This document shows, in pieces, positions 43,949 through 51,764 of a DNA stretch of 54,307 nucleotides. The notes under the pieces are model-generated. The model searched no databases, was not told the DNA's origin, and saw only the letters and a program-made list of their open reading frames with translations. The position numbers and the translations under genes are program-made. The stretch comes from Gorillibacterium massiliense (lineage in GTDB: Bacteria; Bacillota; Bacilli; Paenibacillales; NBRC-103111): positions 1 to 54,307 of the forward strand of contig NZ_CBQR020000072.1 in assembly GCF_000455485.1 (NCBI RefSeq), read 5' to 3'. Position 1 is the first letter of the stretch; each line of letters opens with the position of its first letter.

Positions 43949-43987
43949 GACGGTCGTTCCCTTTCATCGGGGATCGGCCGTTTTTTT
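43949..43987 (+). terminator. Rho-independent terminator of the ethanolamine unit
   Basis: ACGGTCGTTCCC pairs imperfectly with GGGGATCGGCCGT, followed by seven Ts. Confidence 0.65.
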
Positions 43988-44121
43988 GCATTCTGACAAT
44001 CCTGCGAAGGAGAAAGGAGCCCGACAGCGAAGTAATAGGCGGGTAATGCTGTGCTGAACATTCCATCCTATAAAGCATAAGGCGATCTCATGGACGCCAC
44101 AAAATAAGGAGGAGTAAGCGA

Positions 44122-44511
44122 ATGGAACCGACCAAAGCCGCTTTTTCCAATATCGACGAATATATCGCACAATATCCGCCTGAGGTGCAGGAAGTACTGC
44201 AAACGCTCCGCAGCGTCATCAAAGAGGCAGCGCCTGGCGCGAAGGAGAAGATCAGCTACGGGATGCCCGCTTTTGAATTGAACGGAATCCTGGTCTATTT
44301 CGCCGCGTACAAAAAGCATATCGGTTTTTATCCCACCGCTAGCGGCATATCCCACTTCAAAGACCGGCTGTCGGCTTATACCGTTTCCAAAGGAACCGTG
44401 CAGTTGCCCATCGACAAACCGCTTCCATACGACCTTATAACGGAGATGGTGGAATTCCGCGCTGAAGAAAATCGCATGAAGGCGGAGAGCAAAATGAAAA
44501 AGAAACCATAA
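44122..44511 (+). CDS. DUF1801 family protein, YdhG-like
   Basis: The 129-residue soluble protein shows the DUF1801 core IDEYIAQYPPEVQEVLQTLRSVIKEAAPGAKEKISYGMPAFELNGILVYFAAYKKHIGFYP. Relatives include B. subtilis YdhG (Fra), a frataxin-like iron chaperone, although many members are uncharacterised. The ATG has GGAGG about 10 bases upstream. It appears unrelated to the sugar locus that follows. Confidence 0.82.
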   Translation: MEPTKAAFSNIDEYIAQYPPEVQEVLQTLRSVIKEAAPGAKEKISYGMPAFELNGILVYFAAYKKHIGFYPTASGISHFKDRLSAYTVSKGTVQLPIDKPLPYDLITEMVEFRAEENRMKAESKMKKKP

Positions 44512-44579
44512 CGCTGCCGATTCCGCAGATGATATGATGGATTCAGCCTATCAGATCCGCATATAAGCCTATTGGGGAA

Positions 44580-45575
44580 ATGGAGATCATGCTCTTGCGA
44601 AAAGCAGTCACGATCATACTCGGCTTTGCTTGTCTCGTATTTTTGTATTTTACGATAGTGTCCGCCCATACCGCGTTTCGTTCCAGCAGCCAAATGCCGG
44701 GAGGCACCCAAGAAAAACAGTCCCAGTACCGCCTCGTGCTGATCACCCAGGAGCTGGAAACCCCTTTTTGGGACCAGGTCGGCGACGGCGCAACCAAAGA
44801 GGCACAGAAGGACGGAGCCAGCATCGAGATTTGGGGCAGCTACGGGAAAAATCAGGAGGATTTTCTGAAAAAAATCGAAATCGCCATCGACTCCCGGGTG
44901 GACGGCATTATCGTGCAGGGCCTAGACTCCGACGAGTTTAAAGAATTGACGAAGATCAAAGCGGCTTTTTACGGCATTCCGATCATAACGGTAGCCAATG
45001 ACGTGCCGATGGCGGAAAGTTTGCGGCGGACCTATGTCGGCTCCGACCAGTACTTAGCGGGCAAGATGATCGCGAGGCAGCTTCTTGCTGATATGGGGGA
45101 GTCGGGCAAAATCATTCTCATGGGTGACAGCCGACAGGAATATTATCAACAGCAGCGGTTAAAGGGTATTTACGATGTGCTGGTGGGATACCCCAATGTC
45201 CATACGGAATATGCAGTAACCCCTGACACGAAGGAACCGCAGGTAATCGCCACGACTCAGGATTACATGAACCGGATGCCGGATGTGAAGGCTTTTGTGG
45301 CTGTTGACGCTAACATTGCAAGCGCTATGATTCAAGAAATTGGCAGAAGATCGCAAGTGAAGCCTTATTTTATCTATTCCTTCGACGATAGTCCGGAATC
45401 GCTTACGCTGTTCAAGCAAGGCAAACTGGACGGGATGATCGAGCAGCACCCTGAAGCCATGGGAAAAATCAGCGTAAGCCTCATGATTCAATGGCTGAAG
45501 AACGAAACGGTGCCGCTGAATACGGATGGCTATTTGACCGATATCCGGATGCTGAAAGCGGTGGATAAGCCATGA
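44580..45575 (+). CDS. Membrane-anchored sugar-binding sensor protein (XylFII-like)
   Basis: This 331-residue type 1 periplasmic-binding-protein fold is held in the membrane by an uncleaved N-terminal helix (AVTIILGFACLVFLYFTIV) with no lipobox. The binding domain has ITQELETPFWDQVGDGATKEA, DGIIVQGLDSDEF, and VKAFVAVDANIASAMIQEI. It overlaps the kinase gene by 4 bases and is unaccompanied by its own permease. This matches the membrane-bound XylFII of Clostridium, which binds sugar and activates its LytS partner. An ATG at 44589 may be the true start. Confidence 0.78.
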   Translation: MEIMLLRKAVTIILGFACLVFLYFTIVSAHTAFRSSSQMPGGTQEKQSQYRLVLITQELETPFWDQVGDGATKEAQKDGASIEIWGSYGKNQEDFLKKIEIAIDSRVDGIIVQGLDSDEFKELTKIKAAFYGIPIITVANDVPMAESLRRTYVGSDQYLAGKMIARQLLADMGESGKIILMGDSRQEYYQQQRLKGIYDVLVGYPNVHTEYAVTPDTKEPQVIATTQDYMNRMPDVKAFVAVDANIASAMIQEIGRRSQVKPYFIYSFDDSPESLTLFKQGKLDGMIEQHPEAMGKISVSLMIQWLKNETVPLNTDGYLTDIRMLKAVDKP

Positions 45576-47038
45576 ACAGCATTCAGAAGAAAATTTGGAC
45601 CCTCGCCGCCGTCGTCCTGTTCATCATGGCCGCTATTTGGATCACCCTGACGTATTACAACCAAAAAACTCAAAATCAATACAACGATATTTTGCAGCGC
45701 TATTTGCGGATGAACGAAGTGACCAGCGCCAGCCAGGCGACAGTCGCGGCTCTCCATAACTACCTTCAGGAGCCGAACCCGCTCAATTTAGATCAATTGA
45801 ACCGGGGCAAGGAACAGCTGCGTAAGGCAAGAGTCGATGTCCTCGATTTGAAGAATTCGGAGAACGATTTTGCTCTGACCAGTTACATGAACTTGATCGA
45901 CAGTCTCGTGGAAACGACGGACCGCATCCTGATGTTCCAATCCGAGAAGGAAACCGAGGATTCCGCCAAAGCGTTTTCCGAGGCGCAGAACATCCAGAAA
46001 TATATATCCGATATGACCCTGACTTTGCTGGATACGGAACTGAAGACGTACGACCGCTTTTATCGCGGCATCATCGAGCAGTCGGCAGCGCTCAAGAAGT
46101 TGGGGGTCTGGCTCTTGCTGCTGATTACAACTCTGCTGCTTTTATTCACCTATTGGTTCTCCCTCAGCATTACAAGACCGGTGCAGAAATTAACCCAGGC
46201 AGCGAAGGAGCTTTCCCGGGGCCGTTTCGATTTGCAGATCGAAGTGACGTCCAACGACGAAATTTCCTTTTTGGCCAAAATGTTCGACCGCATGCGTATC
46301 AACATCAACAATTTGATTTCGGAAATCCAGCAGAAGGCCCAACTGGAGAACGAATTGCAGCAAAGCAAGCTGCTTCTGCAGGAGAGCCAGCTCCGCAGTT
46401 TGCAGAGCCAAATCAACCCGCACTTTCTATTCAACACGCTGGATACCCTCTCCAAGAAAGCCTATTTGGAAGGCTCCGAGGAAACCAGCGATCTGTTGGC
46501 CAGCGTAGCAGGCTTGCTGCGGTATAACCTCAAACGATTGAACCGCTCGGTAACACTGTACGAGGAAGTCAAAGTGCTCAAGCAGTACATGGAAATCCAG
46601 AAAACCCGGTTTACCGACCGGCTGCATTTTATCCCAGATATCGACGAGTCATGCCTTTACGTTCAAATTCCCGGCTTGACGCTGCAGCCTATTGTTGAGA
46701 ACGCTGTCATTCATGCGGTGGAACCGTCAGAGAATGGCGGCACCATCTGGTTCCGCATCGTCGATGACGATGATCGGGTGATTGTCGAGCTTGCCGATGA
46801 CGGACCGGGGATGTCGGAGGAGAAGATCAAGATCATTTTGGAGGAGCGGCCCATTGAAATCGAAGGCCATTCCACTGGCATCGGCTTTAGCAATGTGGTG
46901 AAGCGGCTGCGGCTTTTTTATGGGACCCACGATATTATCGAGATTCATAGCGGAGCGGGGCTTGGAACGAAGGTCGTGATGAAAATTCCGAAGGCGAGGA
47001 GAAATGAACAGTATGATAAAGCTCCTGATCGTGGATGA
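45572..47038 (+). CDS. LytS/YesM-type sensor histidine kinase
   Basis: The 488-residue kinase has two membrane helices (about 9-28 and 178-200) flanking a short helical extracellular domain, then a HAMP domain (about 200-252), a coiled-coil, the His_kinase domain with QINPHFLFNTLDTL (H284), and a HATPase domain (IVENAVIHAVEP, DDGPGM, GIGFSNVVKRL). The small sensor region and the coupled binding-protein gene suggest it senses sugar through that protein rather than directly. Confidence 0.92.
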   Translation: MNSIQKKIWTLAAVVLFIMAAIWITLTYYNQKTQNQYNDILQRYLRMNEVTSASQATVAALHNYLQEPNPLNLDQLNRGKEQLRKARVDVLDLKNSENDFALTSYMNLIDSLVETTDRILMFQSEKETEDSAKAFSEAQNIQKYISDMTLTLLDTELKTYDRFYRGIIEQSAALKKLGVWLLLLITTLLLLFTYWFSLSITRPVQKLTQAAKELSRGRFDLQIEVTSNDEISFLAKMFDRMRININNLISEIQQKAQLENELQQSKLLLQESQLRSLQSQINPHFLFNTLDTLSKKAYLEGSEETSDLLASVAGLLRYNLKRLNRSVTLYEEVKVLKQYMEIQKTRFTDRLHFIPDIDESCLYVQIPGLTLQPIVENAVIHAVEPSENGGTIWFRIVDDDDRVIVELADDGPGMSEEKIKIILEERPIEIEGHSTGIGFSNVVKRLRLFYGTHDIIEIHSGAGLGTKVVMKIPKARRNEQYDKAPDRG

Positions 47039-48569
47039 TGAACAGATCGAGCGGGAAGGGTTGCAGGCCATCCTGCAAAAGGGCTTTCCTGGAATCATCA
47101 TCGAGCAAGCGAAAAATGGGCATATCGCCATCGAGTTAACGGAGCGGTTCCAGCCCGATTTGATCCTGATGGACATCAAGATGCCGGGCATGAGCGGGTT
47201 GGAAGCAGTGGAGCGGATCAGCACGGAGTATCCCGACATCAAGTTCATCATGGTCACGGCTTACGATAGCTTCGACTTCGCCCGCAAAGCGATCCGATTG
47301 GGCGTGAAGGATTACCTGTTGAAGCCGAGCAAAGCGGGGGAAATCATCGCCATCGTCGGCAAGGTGCTGCAGGAGATCGAGGAAGAGCGCAAGACCTTGG
47401 AAATGAACCGTTTCGAGCGGGATACGCTGCAGCGAGCACTGCAGGTGGTGGAGACCGATGTCGTCACCCAACTGCTTTTCGATCATGTCCATGAGGTGCA
47501 TTTGGATGAACTGGTGGGACTCTTGGGCATCAAGGCGTCAAACGAGAAGTTTGCCATAATCGTCCTGCTGCCATCTGGCTCGGAAGGCTATTATTCGGCG
47601 GTAAAATCAAAGGTTCGTCAGACGGGGAGCGGCTGGGTCGGCGCTCTATACGGCAGGCAAATTCCGATCATTGTTTTCCGAGACCCGGAAAAATCTTTCC
47701 GCACTCAAGCGTTAACCCTGGCGCGGGAACTGCTGTCTGTCGCTAAGCCCGCGGCGGGCACCGGCTGGTTCGTTGGAATCGGCAGTCCCTACGATTCTCT
47801 GGATCAAATCCGCCAATCCTATCAGGAAGCGCAAATTGCCGCCATGGACTCGACCTTGCCTGTTAAGTACCGCTTTTTTGAGGATACGCCGGTTTTGGGG
47901 GTTGCCAAGGACGGCTATTCCGCGAAGCAGCTGGAGAAGCTTTTCTTTGAAAAGATACGTCTCGGAGAGTGGAACCAGGTGCATACGAATCTGATGGAAT
48001 TCATCAGGAGGTATGAAAACGAAGGTGTCGACCTGCTGCAGGCCCAGCAGCGCATGCTGGAGCTGCTTTGGATCGCATCCCGGGTCCTTCTGGAGATGGG
48101 CGTCGAAGCCGAAATGCCTCTGTTCTCCTTTCAAGCTCAGGACTACCGGCAGTTATACGCGGAATCGAGCTTGCTGCTCGACCGTATGCGTGAGTCCTTC
48201 GCGGAATATTATGACCGGCTTGAACCGGACACGATCCAGCAGATCAAACAGTTCATTATCGAGCATTCCCATGAGGATATATCTCTGGAGACCATTGGTC
48301 GAAGAGTTGGCTTAAGCCCGTTTTATATCAGCAGCATGTTTAAAGATCAGTTGGGTATCAATTACATTGATTTTCTCACCGAATGCCGCATTGATCGGGC
48401 GAAGAAGCTGATGGGAGACCCGGACCGCAGCCTGAAGGAGATCACCTTTGAAGTCGGATACCATGATCCGAATTATTTCAGTAAGGTGTTTAAAAAAATG
48501 TGCGACGTCTCCCCCACCGAGTACCGGAAGACTCTCCTTGGCAAAAGAGAGAAACGGGAAGTTCAATAA
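47004..48569 (+). CDS. YesN-type response regulator with AraC DNA-binding domain
   Basis: This 521-residue regulator has a receiver domain with D11/D12 and phospho-acceptor D57 (LMDIKMPGM) and Lys in YLLKPSK. A long linker is followed by a C-terminal AraC module (QFIIEHSHEDISLETIGRRVGLSPFYISSMFKDQLG to VSPTEYRKTLL). The ATG at 47004 has AGGAGAA upstream and overlaps the kinase gene by 35 bases. It is the expected activator of xylF and the ChvE-type transporter downstream. Confidence 0.92.
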   Translation: MNSMIKLLIVDDEQIEREGLQAILQKGFPGIIIEQAKNGHIAIELTERFQPDLILMDIKMPGMSGLEAVERISTEYPDIKFIMVTAYDSFDFARKAIRLGVKDYLLKPSKAGEIIAIVGKVLQEIEEERKTLEMNRFERDTLQRALQVVETDVVTQLLFDHVHEVHLDELVGLLGIKASNEKFAIIVLLPSGSEGYYSAVKSKVRQTGSGWVGALYGRQIPIIVFRDPEKSFRTQALTLARELLSVAKPAAGTGWFVGIGSPYDSLDQIRQSYQEAQIAAMDSTLPVKYRFFEDTPVLGVAKDGYSAKQLEKLFFEKIRLGEWNQVHTNLMEFIRRYENEGVDLLQAQQRMLELLWIASRVLLEMGVEAEMPLFSFQAQDYRQLYAESSLLLDRMRESFAEYYDRLEPDTIQQIKQFIIEHSHEDISLETIGRRVGLSPFYISSMFKDQLGINYIDFLTECRIDRAKKLMGDPDRSLKEITFEVGYHDPNYFSKVFKKMCDVSPTEYRKTLLGKREKREVQ

Positions 48570-48591
48570 AGTTGCGAAGGATGCGTTGTGA

Positions 48592-49734
48592 ATGAAACGG
48601 GGTTTCAAGCAAGCCAATTGGACGGTGCTGGCGTTGACGCTGGTCTTGACCTGCCTGGTTTCGGCCTGTGAAGGAAACGGGACGAAATCGGCATCCGGCA
48701 ATTCCCCAACACCTGCCGTAACACCAGCGCCGGAGCCGAGCAAGCAAGCGGAGTCAAAGGGGACGACTAGTCCCGAAGCGTCTTCGGAGCATAAGCGAAT
48801 CAAAGTCGGTTTTTCCATGGACACCCTGTTAGAGGAACGATGGCTAAAAGACCGGGATATGTTTAAAGCAGCTGTGGAGGCGCAAGGCGCGGATGTCGAG
48901 GTGATGGCGGCTAACGGTGATGATGCCAAGCAGATTTTTCAAGCGGAAACGCTTATTAGCGACGGAGTCGATATTCTCGTCGTGGTTCCCCATAACGCGG
49001 AAGCTATGGCGGCAATTGTAAAAAAAGCCCATTCCGCCGGCATCAAGGTGCTGGCTTATGACCGGCTGATCAAGAACGCCGACGTCGATCTGTACGTTTC
49101 CTTCGATAACGAGAAGGTAGGGGAGCTGCAGGTGCAAGCCATCATGAAACGGGTACCGCAAGGAAAGTATGTTTATATCGGCGGTGCCGATACGGACAAT
49201 AACGCCCACCTCTTTAAAAAAGGCGTATTCAACGTACTGCAGACCTTCATTGATCAAGGCGCTATTTCCATTGTCTATGACCAATGGACGAAGGATTGGA
49301 CGCCGGCCAATGCCAAAATCAACATGGAGGACGCGATAAGCGCCAACGGCAACCGGATCGATGCGGTCATTGCAGCTAACGACGCGACGTCTGGCGCCAT
49401 CATTCAGGTATTGGCCGCCCATGGCATGGCTGGAAAAGTGCCGGTAGCCGGAATGGATGCCGACTTGGCGGCTGCCCAGCGGATCGTCGAAGGTACCCAG
49501 ACCATGACCGTATATAAGCCGATCAAGGTTCTTGCTACCAAAGCGGCTGAGCTTGCCGTTAAGCTGGCGAAGGGAGAAGATGTCGGCGCCGACCGTAAAG
49601 TAAACAACGGTAAAATTGAGGTGCCATCGGTGCTCCTCGCCCCCATTGCGGTGGACAAGTCGAATATCGACGAGACGATCATCGCCGACGGTTTTCACTC
49701 CAGAGACGAAGTTTACATGAACGTAAAAAAATGA
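48592..49734 (+). CDS. xylF: D-xylose-binding lipoprotein XylF
   Basis: The 380-residue sugar-binding protein has a signal peptide ending in lipobox VSAC (Cys about residue 26) and a Ser/Pro/Glu linker to about residue 65. The periplasmic-binding fold includes KVGFSMDTLLEERWLKDRDMF, the ligand-site ILVVVPHNAEAMA, VLAYDRLIKNADVDLYVSFDNEKVGELQ, and AVIAANDATSGAIIQVL, all as in XylF. It lacks its own permease and ATPase genes; a terminator follows, so it may be expressed as a separate receptor or share the downstream transporter. Confidence 0.9.
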   Translation: MKRGFKQANWTVLALTLVLTCLVSACEGNGTKSASGNSPTPAVTPAPEPSKQAESKGTTSPEASSEHKRIKVGFSMDTLLEERWLKDRDMFKAAVEAQGADVEVMAANGDDAKQIFQAETLISDGVDILVVVPHNAEAMAAIVKKAHSAGIKVLAYDRLIKNADVDLYVSFDNEKVGELQVQAIMKRVPQGKYVYIGGADTDNNAHLFKKGVFNVLQTFIDQGAISIVYDQWTKDWTPANAKINMEDAISANGNRIDAVIAANDATSGAIIQVLAAHGMAGKVPVAGMDADLAAAQRIVEGTQTMTVYKPIKVLATKAAELAVKLAKGEDVGADRKVNNGKIEVPSVLLAPIAVDKSNIDETIIADGFHSRDEVYMNVKK

Positions 49735-49754
49735 ATTGTCGTCGCACACCTAAG

Positions 49755-49780
49755 CCAACCGGACAATCCGGTTGGTTTTT
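49755..49780 (+). terminator. Rho-independent terminator of xylF
   Basis: CCAACCGGA and TCCGGTTGG form a perfect 9-bp stem with a 3-base loop and a T5 tail. Confidence 0.85.
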
Positions 49781-49972
49781 ATATGCCCCCAGTTCGATTG
49801 GGGGGTTAGGAAAGCTTAATGCGATGAGTGGGGAGTCCTTTGAATTCGATGATAAAGTGAATGTCGGTCTGCCAACCGTGCAAATGAAATCAAAGGTAAA
49901 TAAAAGATGGATAAGAGCAGTCTCCTTAGGTTGAACCATTGAAACAAGCTGGAAGCGGAGAGTGAGTGGGTG

Positions 49973-50160
49973 AATACCTGCAAACATACCGTTATTGCTC
50001 TCCCCGTGAGGGAAGTTATTGCAAATACCCGCAATCCTGCAGTTATTTCGAGCCCAAACTCTTTTTTCGGAATCATTGGTCAAATATACCTGTACAATCG
50101 CAGGTATTTCTGCAAATGGGTCAGTTTTGCTGATAATAGCTGCATTTTCGCAGGTATTCG
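49973..50160. repeat. Degenerate four-unit palindromic intergenic array (copy B)
   Basis: Four units start near 49973, 50024, 50085 and 50135. The core is AATACCTGCA with a partly inverted TGCAGGTATT, for example CCTGTACAATCGCAGG and CTGCATTTTCGCAG. Spacings of 51, 61 and 50 bases match those of the array at 39381-39575, so both derive from the same element. Confidence 0.55.
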
Positions 50161-50266
50161 CCACAACGCTGATCCAAGCCCCACGCAGGATCATGTCCAC
50201 ATGCGGGTAGTATTTGAGAGTAGAACGAGCTCATTGATCCGTTTATGGGGGAGTCAGCCAAAAAAG

Positions 50267-50408
50267 GCAGGTAGTGTGTCCCCTTTAGGGGCAAGCCTGC
50301 GAACGTTCCGCGGTTGGCAGATCTTCAGTGCGCCTTTGAGGCGCTGTCTTGTACCATGCCCTTATAGAGCTGACGAAACCAACCGGATTCATCCGGTTGG
50401 TTTTTTTG
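50267..50408 (+). ncRNA. Candidate structured RNA ending in a terminator
   Basis: Successive hairpins are GCAGG/CCTGC enclosing CCCC-TTTA-GGGG (50267-50300), CAGTGCGCC/GGCGCTG (50326-50346), and the terminator stem at 50379-50400. No open reading frame precedes this terminator within 600 bases, so a small RNA is possible. No clear promoter was found, and the strand is assigned from the T run only. Confidence 0.3.
50379..50408 (+). terminator. Rho-independent terminator, arms identical to the xylF terminator
   Basis: CCAACCGGA and TCCGGTTGG around TTCA are followed by seven or eight Ts. The arms are the same nine bases as those at 49755-49775. Confidence 0.85.
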
Positions 50409-50467
50409 CGTACAGGCATGAGCTTGGCAACTGCAAAAAAGTATAGATGGTCTTAAAAGAGTGCTAC

Positions 50468-50483
50468 AGGATAGCGCTTTCAT
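50468..50483. promoter_or_regulatory. CcpA cre box overlapping the -35 region
   Basis: Read on the minus strand the 16 bases are ATGAAAGCGCTATCCT, which fits the consensus WTGNNARCGNWWWCAW with one mismatch (A to C near the end). It covers the expected -35 region of the ChvE-type gene, so CcpA bound here should block transcription when preferred carbon sources are present. Confidence 0.6.
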
Positions 50484-50499
50484 TTGGTTGTCCCGGTGA

Positions 50500-50505
50500 T
50501 AAGAT
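50500..50505 (+). promoter_or_regulatory. Candidate -10 box of the chvE-like gene
   Basis: TAAGAT (five of six matches) lies 45 bases before the ATG; the -35 side (TTTCAT, 16 bases upstream) is poor, which fits an activator-dependent promoter under the local YesN-type regulator. Confidence 0.4.
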
Positions 50506-50550
50506 GGGTCTTGTCAGAAGCCAAACCAATTATTGAGAGGGGCAGATCAA

Positions 50551-51660
50551 ATGAAAAAGGGGTTCAAAATCGTTTCGCTCATGCTGGTCATTGCGTTGTT
50601 TGCAGCCATGGCAGCTGCTTGCGGCAAAACGGGCAGCGGAAGCAAAGTAAGCGTCGGGATCGTATTGCCGACCAAGGATGAACCGAGATGGGTGCAAGAC
50701 GAAACCCGCTTCAAAGATGCTCTGAAAGGCACGAAGTACACCACCGAAATCCTCTTTAGCCAAGGCTCCTCCGCTAAGGAAAAAGAAAACGTAGAAACCT
50801 TGATCAACAAAGGCATTAAAGTCCTGATCATCTGCCCACAAGACGGTGACGCTGCTGCAGCCGCAGCAGACGCAGCCAAAAAAGAAGGCATCAAGGTCAT
50901 CTCTTATGACCGCTTGATCAATAAAACCGATGCTGTCGATTACTACGTCACCTTCGATAGTATCGCAGTAGGTGAAGCGCAAGCGAAATATTTGGTTGAT
51001 AAAGTGAAAGGCCAAGGACAGCCGTTGTATCTGTACGCAGGCGCTGCTTCCGACAACAACGCGTTCCTGTTCTTCGAAGGCGCATGGAACGTGCTGCAGC
51101 CGAAGATCGCCGACGGTACCTTCAAAATCGCCAACTCCAGCGAAGCTATCGCTTTGAAAGACAAAGCGAAGCTGACCCGTGAAGAAATGAGCAAGATCAT
51201 CAGCCAAGTCACCACCAACTGGGATGCTAACGAAGCTAAGAACAAGGCTCAAACCCACTTGACTGCAGCCGCAGCCGACATGAAGGGCGACGTATCCATC
51301 CTTGCTCCGAACGACGGCACCGCCCGTTCCATCGCCGACGTATTCGGCGCCGACAAAGCTGTGAAGAGCTATGTGGTCACCGGCCAAGATGCTGAAAAAG
51401 CTTCCGTGCAATACGTCATCGACGGCAAGCAATCCATGACGGTATTTAAAGATGTTCGTACCCTCGTAAAAGACGCCATGGGTATGGCCGTTGACATCCT
51501 CGACGGTAAAACGCCGACAACCACCGGCGAATACGACAACGGCAAGAAAAAAGTGCAAGCCAAGCAAACCCCTGTTATCGTCGTTGATCAAGCCAACGTG
51601 AAGAAAGCACTCATCGATTCCGGTTATTATACCGCGGGCGACTTCAAAAACCTGAAATAA
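50551..51660 (+). CDS. chvE: Multiple-monosaccharide-binding lipoprotein, ChvE type
   Basis: The 369-residue sugar-binding protein has lipobox AAAC (Cys about residue 24) and a periplasmic-binding fold: VSVGIVLPTKDEPRWVQDETRF, VLIICPQDGDAAAAAADAAKKEGIKVISYDRLI, YYVTFDSIAVGEAQAKYL, YAGAASDNNAFLFFEGAWNVL. This is the ChvE group that binds several aldoses. Codon use is strongly biased, as in highly expressed genes. The ATG at 50551 has GAGAGGGG 8 bases upstream. Confidence 0.88.
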   Translation: MKKGFKIVSLMLVIALFAAMAAACGKTGSGSKVSVGIVLPTKDEPRWVQDETRFKDALKGTKYTTEILFSQGSSAKEKENVETLINKGIKVLIICPQDGDAAAAAADAAKKEGIKVISYDRLINKTDAVDYYVTFDSIAVGEAQAKYLVDKVKGQGQPLYLYAGAASDNNAFLFFEGAWNVLQPKIADGTFKIANSSEAIALKDKAKLTREEMSKIISQVTTNWDANEAKNKAQTHLTAAAADMKGDVSILAPNDGTARSIADVFGADKAVKSYVVTGQDAEKASVQYVIDGKQSMTVFKDVRTLVKDAMGMAVDILDGKTPTTTGEYDNGKKKVQAKQTPVIVVDQANVKKALIDSGYYTAGDFKNLK

Positions 51661-51693
51661 TCATCTAAACGAATATTGAAAGCATCGAACGGA

Positions 51694-51727
51694 CGGAATC
51701 GTGATAGAGTCATCTATCACGATTCCG
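51694..51727 (+). other. Intra-operon 15-bp hairpin between binding protein and ATPase genes
   Basis: Perfect 15-base arms (CGGAATCGTGATAGA and complement) enclose the loop GTCA, with no T run afterwards. As at 3623-3653, it follows the solute-binding protein gene and probably stabilises the upstream mRNA end or limits read-through. Confidence 0.7.
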
Positions 51728-51764
51728 CAATTGTAAGACTTGTTTGGTTAAGGAGTGCATAACG

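Larger units (their letters stand above)
49735..50550. other. 816-base non-coding region between xylF and chvE-like gene
   Basis: From left to right it holds the xylF terminator, a CCCCCA/TGGGGG hairpin (49786-49804), about 170 bases in which I see nothing firm, a four-unit palindromic array, a run of hairpins (50267-50400) ending in a second terminator with the same CCAACCGGA arms, and the cre box and promoter of the next gene. No credible coding frame is present. Confidence 0.6.
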
